NCBI GenBank assembly: GCA_031254155.1
Contig: JAIRVA010000309.1
Coordinates: 1 to 17,589 of the forward strand
From: Propionibacteriaceae bacterium
Lineage (GTDB): Bacteria > Actinomycetota > Actinomycetes > Propionibacteriales > Propionibacteriaceae
DNA length: 17,589 nucleotides
Direction: 5' to 3'
How positions within the stretch are numbered: position 1 is the stretch's first letter; every line of letters starts with the position of its first letter. Positions 14,853 to 17,589 of this stretch are shown here, in pieces. The position numbers and the translations under genes are program-made. The notes below the pieces were generated by a model that worked only from the letters and a program-made list of their open reading frames with translations, searched no databases and had not been told where the DNA came from.

Positions 14853-16604
14853 ATGTCCCACGAAGTGACCCTGCCCGCGTTGGGCGAATCTGTGACCGAG
14901 GGTACGGTCTCACGCTGGCTCAAAGCCGTCGGCGAGACCGTCGAACGGGATGAACCGCTGGTGGAGGTCAGTACCGACAAGGTCGACACTGAGGTCCCCT
15001 CACCCGTGGCTGGAGTCGTGCTCGAAATCCGGGTCCACGAGGACGAGACCGTGGGCGTAGGCGGCGTGCTCGCCGTCATCGGTGAGCCCACGGAGGCGGC
15101 CGCGCCCGCGGTACCCGCCGAGCCGGCCCCCGCCGCGGCCGAACCGGTACCGGACCCGAGCGGGTGGATCCAAGCGGGGTCGACCTGGGCGCCATCGTCG
15201 GCCCCGGAGCCGATCACGGCCCCGTCGTTCGCGGCCACCCCGGCCTTCGGCCCGCCACCCACGTACGGCCCGCCGCCCACCTTCGCTGCCACCCCGGCCC
15301 CGCCCGCACCGTTTGCGCCACCCGCGCCGGGTGCCCCCGCCTTCGCCAGCCCCGTACCCGCGGCGCCGCCGGCCCCCGAACCGCTGAGTGCGCCGAGGTT
15401 CCCGGCTGCACCAGTCTTCACCACCGCCGCGTCCGCCACGCCGCCGGCCGCGGTCCCCGGCGGACCAGGCTTCCCCGCCCCCCAGCCGCCGGCCCCACCC
15501 GCCGCCCCGGCCGGGCCGGCTCCGACGCCGTCGTCGGCGTACTCCCCCGTCGCCCCTCGTGATCTCCCGGCCCCGGTCGGCGCGGCACCGTACGTGACGC
15601 CGCTCGTCCGCAAGATCGCCGACCAGAGCGGGGTCGACCTCGCCGCCGTCGCCGGCTCGGGCGTGGGCGGACGGATCCGTAAGCAGGATGTCCTTGAGGC
15701 GGCCGGCGGGGCCGGGGCCCCCGCTCTCGTCGCACCGCCCCAGGCCGCCCCGCTGCCGGGTGGCCCCGCGGCCCCCGCCCCGCTCGCTGTCCCGGCCCCG
15801 GTCCCCGTACCGGCGGCCCCCGTACCGCCCGTGCCCGCGAGCCAGCCAAGCGCCCCGGTACCCGCGCCCGCCGCGAGCCGGCCGGGCACTGCCGGTACGC
15901 GGGAGAAGATCACGCGACTGCGCGCGACCATCGCCCGGCGCATGGTCGAATCCCTGCAGGTCTCCGCCCAGCTGACGGCGACCGTCGAGGTCGACCTCTC
16001 GCGCGTCGCCCGGCTGCGGGCCCAGGTCAAGAACGATTTCAAGGCGCGCGAGGGCATCTCCCTCACGTACCTCCCCTTCATCGCCAAGGCCGCCGTCGAG
16101 GCGCTCAAGGCGTACCCCAAGGTCAACGCGGCCATCGACACCGAGGCGGGCGAGATCATCTACCCCGACGGCGAGCATCTCGGTATCGCGGTCGACACCC
16201 CGCGCGGCCTCCTCGTACCCGTCATCCGTCACGCCGACGAGCTTTCCATCACCGGCCTGGCGAAGAAGATCGCCGACCTCAGCAGCCGGACGCGGGCCAA
16301 CCAGGTGACGCCGGACGAGTTGGGCGGCGGGACGTTCACGATCACGAACTATGGTTCGGCGGGGACGCTGTTCGACACCCCGATCATCAACCAGCCGCAG
16401 GTGGCGATCCTGGGGACGGGCGCGATCGTCCGCCGGCCCGTCGTCGTCGACGACCCGAGGCTGGGCGAGATCATCGCGGTGTGCGACATGATGTATCTGT
16501 CGATGTCGTACGACCACCGGCTCGTCGACGGGGCCGACGCGGCTCGCTTCCTCAGTACGGTCAAGGCCCGTCTGGAGGCCGGCGACTTCGGCGCCGAGTT
16601 CTGA
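14853..16604 (+). CDS. sucB: Dihydrolipoamide acyltransferase (E2), 2-oxoglutarate/pyruvate dehydrogenase
   Basis: This E2 core enzyme transfers acyl groups from lipoate to CoA; in actinobacteria one such E2 is used by pyruvate and 2-oxoglutarate dehydrogenase. The 583-residue product has one lipoyl domain (residues 2-78, lipoyl Lys43 in EVSTDKVDTEVPSP) and a Pro/Ala linker (about 80-245). Then come the E1/E3-binding domain (about 247-285, YVTPLVRKIADQSGVDLAAV), a second Pro/Ala linker (about 286-348) and the catalytic domain (about 350-583). The active-site motif SYDHRLVDG includes His555 and Asp559. ATG at 14853 has AAGGAG five bases upstream. Many actinobacterial homologues have two lipoyl domains, so one domain plus a 165-residue linker is noteworthy. 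Assignment to sucB rather than a dedicated pyruvate E2 is likely but not proved. Confidence 0.92.
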   Translation: MSHEVTLPALGESVTEGTVSRWLKAVGETVERDEPLVEVSTDKVDTEVPSPVAGVVLEIRVHEDETVGVGGVLAVIGEPTEAAAPAVPAEPAPAAAEPVPDPSGWIQAGSTWAPSSAPEPITAPSFAATPAFGPPPTYGPPPTFAATPAPPAPFAPPAPGAPAFASPVPAAPPAPEPLSAPRFPAAPVFTTAASATPPAAVPGGPGFPAPQPPAPPAAPAGPAPTPSSAYSPVAPRDLPAPVGAAPYVTPLVRKIADQSGVDLAAVAGSGVGGRIRKQDVLEAAGGAGAPALVAPPQAAPLPGGPAAPAPLAVPAPVPVPAAPVPPVPASQPSAPVPAPAASRPGTAGTREKITRLRATIARRMVESLQVSAQLTATVEVDLSRVARLRAQVKNDFKAREGISLTYLPFIAKAAVEALKAYPKVNAAIDTEAGEIIYPDGEHLGIAVDTPRGLLVPVIRHADELSITGLAKKIADLSSRTRANQVTPDELGGGTFTITNYGSAGTLFDTPIINQPQVAILGTGAIVRRPVVVDDPRLGEIIAVCDMMYLSMSYDHRLVDGADAARFLSTVKARLEAGDFGAEF

Positions 16605-16607
16605 GGC

Positions 16608-16650
16608 GTCCGTACGTACGTACGGACTACCGCCCGTCGGTTGTCCGTAC
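16608..16650 (+). terminator. Palindrome after sucB: possible terminator with an alternative hairpin
   Basis: Four bases after the sucB stop is a 20-base perfect palindrome, GTCCGTACGTACGTACGGAC (16608-16627). In RNA it can form an 8-bp stem with a GUAC loop. A third copy, GTCCGTAC at 16643-16650, can pair instead with GTACGGAC at 16620-16627, giving a second hairpin that excludes the first. There is no U-tract, which is usual in high-GC actinomycetes. More TCCGT repeats follow to about 16676. It may be a terminator or a protein-binding palindrome. Confidence 0.5.
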
Positions 16651-16715
16651 GCGATCCGTCCGTCGTCCGTTGGTCCGCTCGACCGGCGGCGGCGTACTCG
16701 TGCGGGCTGATCGCG

Positions 16716-16721
16716 TAGACT
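16716..16721 (+). promoter_or_regulatory. Probable -10 box for the DUF4191 gene
   Basis: The sequence GCGTAGACTAGTGCGG contains TAGACT, and the 11-base string CGTAGACTAGT is identical to that in the nuo promoter region on the opposite strand. It lies 37 bases before the chosen ATG at 16759. No convincing -35 box is present. This suggests the gene has its own promoter separate from sucB. Confidence 0.5.
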
Positions 16722-16758
16722 AGTGCGGCAATCGTACGGGCGCAGGAATCGGAGGATC

Positions 16759-17517
16759 ATGGCCAGCGAACGAGCCAAGCAGCTTGCCGCGGAGCAGAAG
16801 GCCGCGGCGCAGGCGGAGAAGCTGCGGAAGAAGACGTCGAACGACCCCAAGGACTGGGGCCGGGTGAAGCAGATGGTGGAGACTTTCAAGGTCACCACGG
16901 AGTACGACAAGCCGGCCCTGCCGCTGATGCTAGGAGCGTTCGTCCTGGTCGCGGCCATCGCGGTGGTCTTGGCCATCGTCGTCGGGCCGTGGTACATGTG
17001 GGCGGTCTTCGGTGTCCTGTTCGGCGTCCTGGCCATGATGTACGTCCTGGCGTGGCGGGCCAAAATCGCCATGTACAAGCGGTTTGACGGCCAGCCCGGC
17101 TCGGCGGAGGTGGCGCTCAACCAGCTGAACAAGAAGTGGGTCAAGCACCCCGTCATCACCGTGGACCGGTACCAGAACGTGGTGCACCGCGTGATCGGCC
17201 CCGCCGGGATCGTCCTCATCGGAGAGGGCCAGCCGGGCCGGGTGCGCGAAATGCTCACGGCTGAGGCCAAGCGGCACGAGGCGGTCAAGTACAACGTCCC
17301 GGTCACCCAGATCCTCCTGGGTACCGCTGCCAACCAGGTGCCACTCAACAAGCTTGAAGGCCACATCAAGAAGCTGCCGAAGGCGATCGAGGGTACGCGG
17401 GTGACCGAGATCGCCGCCCGCCTCAAGGCCCTCGACGGCGCCCGCCCCCGGATGCCCATCCCCAAGGGACCCATGCCGTCGATGAAAGGCGCCCGGTCGG
17501 CGCTGCGGGGGCGGTAA
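16759..17517 (+). CDS. DUF4191 family membrane protein
   Basis: This 252-residue protein is of the actinobacterial DUF4191 family, whose function is unknown. It has a charged helical, Lys/Ala/Glu-rich N-terminus (about 1-30), then two adjacent membrane helices (about 54-75, PLMLGAFVLVAAIAVVLAIV, and 78-98, WYMWAVFGVLFGVLAMMYVL). A soluble domain follows with WVKHPVITVDRYQNVVHRVI, GPAGIVLIGEGQPGRVREML and a basic, proline-rich end. I chose ATG at 16759, with GGAGG directly upstream, over an upstream in-frame ATG at 16723 that adds twelve basic residues and lies at the promoter. In many actinobacteria it sits near lipoate genes (lipB, lipA) and glnA. Here it follows sucB directly, which keeps a link to lipoate-dependent metabolism, though only by position. 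Confidence 0.9.
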   Translation: MASERAKQLAAEQKAAAQAEKLRKKTSNDPKDWGRVKQMVETFKVTTEYDKPALPLMLGAFVLVAAIAVVLAIVVGPWYMWAVFGVLFGVLAMMYVLAWRAKIAMYKRFDGQPGSAEVALNQLNKKWVKHPVITVDRYQNVVHRVIGPAGIVLIGEGQPGRVREMLTAEAKRHEAVKYNVPVTQILLGTAANQVPLNKLEGHIKKLPKAIEGTRVTEIAARLKALDGARPRMPIPKGPMPSMKGARSALRGR

Positions 17518-17589
17518 GGACACGGTCGGTAGTAAATGGTGCAGGTGGCGGTTTCGGGGCGGGATGCCTGGTAAGGCGGAGTGCCCGGA

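Noticed and set aside
15000..17474. An 824-codon minus-strand frame spanning sucB and the DUF4191 gene, and another at 14762-16159
   Set aside because: The translations are Gly/Arg/Ala- or Ser/Thr-rich low complexity mirroring the Pro/Ala linker codons, and they cross two well-supported plus-strand genes.
17518..17589. Start of another gene at the right edge
   Set aside because: Seventy-two bases with no start plus ribosome site or recognisable protein; nothing can be supported.

Overview
The window reads as a chromosomal segment of a high-GC actinomycete (Actinomycetota). The evidence is the very high GC content with G/C-ending codons, a complete-style NADH:menaquinone complex I operon next to a menaquinone gene (menB), actinobacterial-type proteins (a DUF4191 membrane protein, a two-helix SPFH protein, a 2-oxoglutarate/pyruvate dehydrogenase E2 with a Pro/Ala linker) and -10 boxes of the TAGACT/TAGGCT type. 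I cannot name the genus from sequence alone.

Layout. Positions 1-11625 (minus strand) hold the nuo operon, read right to left as nuoA-B-C-D-E-F-G-H-I-J-K and the first 267 codons of nuoL, which runs off the left edge. Almost every junction is a stop/start overlap (ATGA or TGATG) or a gap of a few bases, so this is one translationally coupled transcript. The Fe-S cysteine sets of NuoB, E, F, G and I are all present. NuoD is unusual in carrying a low-complexity Pro/Ala/Asp/Glu N-terminal extension of about 179 residues. Positions 11626-11823 contain the probable nuo promoter and a leader with a long-range inverted repeat. menB (11824-12738, minus) lies just upstream and makes the precursor of the quinone that complex I reduces; its start region shares a 17-bp element (15/17 identical) with the nuo promoter region.

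Positions 12776-14641 (minus) form a second coupled gene chain: an SPFH/band-7 membrane protein, a 69-residue protein made almost only of the C-terminal (toxin-neutralising) half of the next antitoxin, a Phd-type antitoxin, and a PIN-domain (VapC-type) toxin. The mini-antitoxin and antitoxin are diverged tandem duplicates, and a palindrome plus a tandem repeat inside the mini-gene's tail look like the antitoxin operator. This is the most unusual part of the window.

Positions 14642-14852 are a divergent promoter region. On the plus strand, sucB (14853-16604) encodes an E2 dihydrolipoamide acyltransferase with one lipoyl domain and two long Pro/Ala linkers. It is followed by a 20-bp perfect palindrome with alternative pairing partners (16608-16650), then a TAGACT promoter and a DUF4191 membrane protein (16759-17517). 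I see no supportable feature in 17518-17589. No tRNA, rRNA, CRISPR array or insertion sequence was recognised.

Together the window is mainly central energy metabolism (TCA/pyruvate E2 producing NADH, complex I oxidising it, MenB supplying the acceptor), interrupted by a probably acquired toxin-antitoxin cassette.
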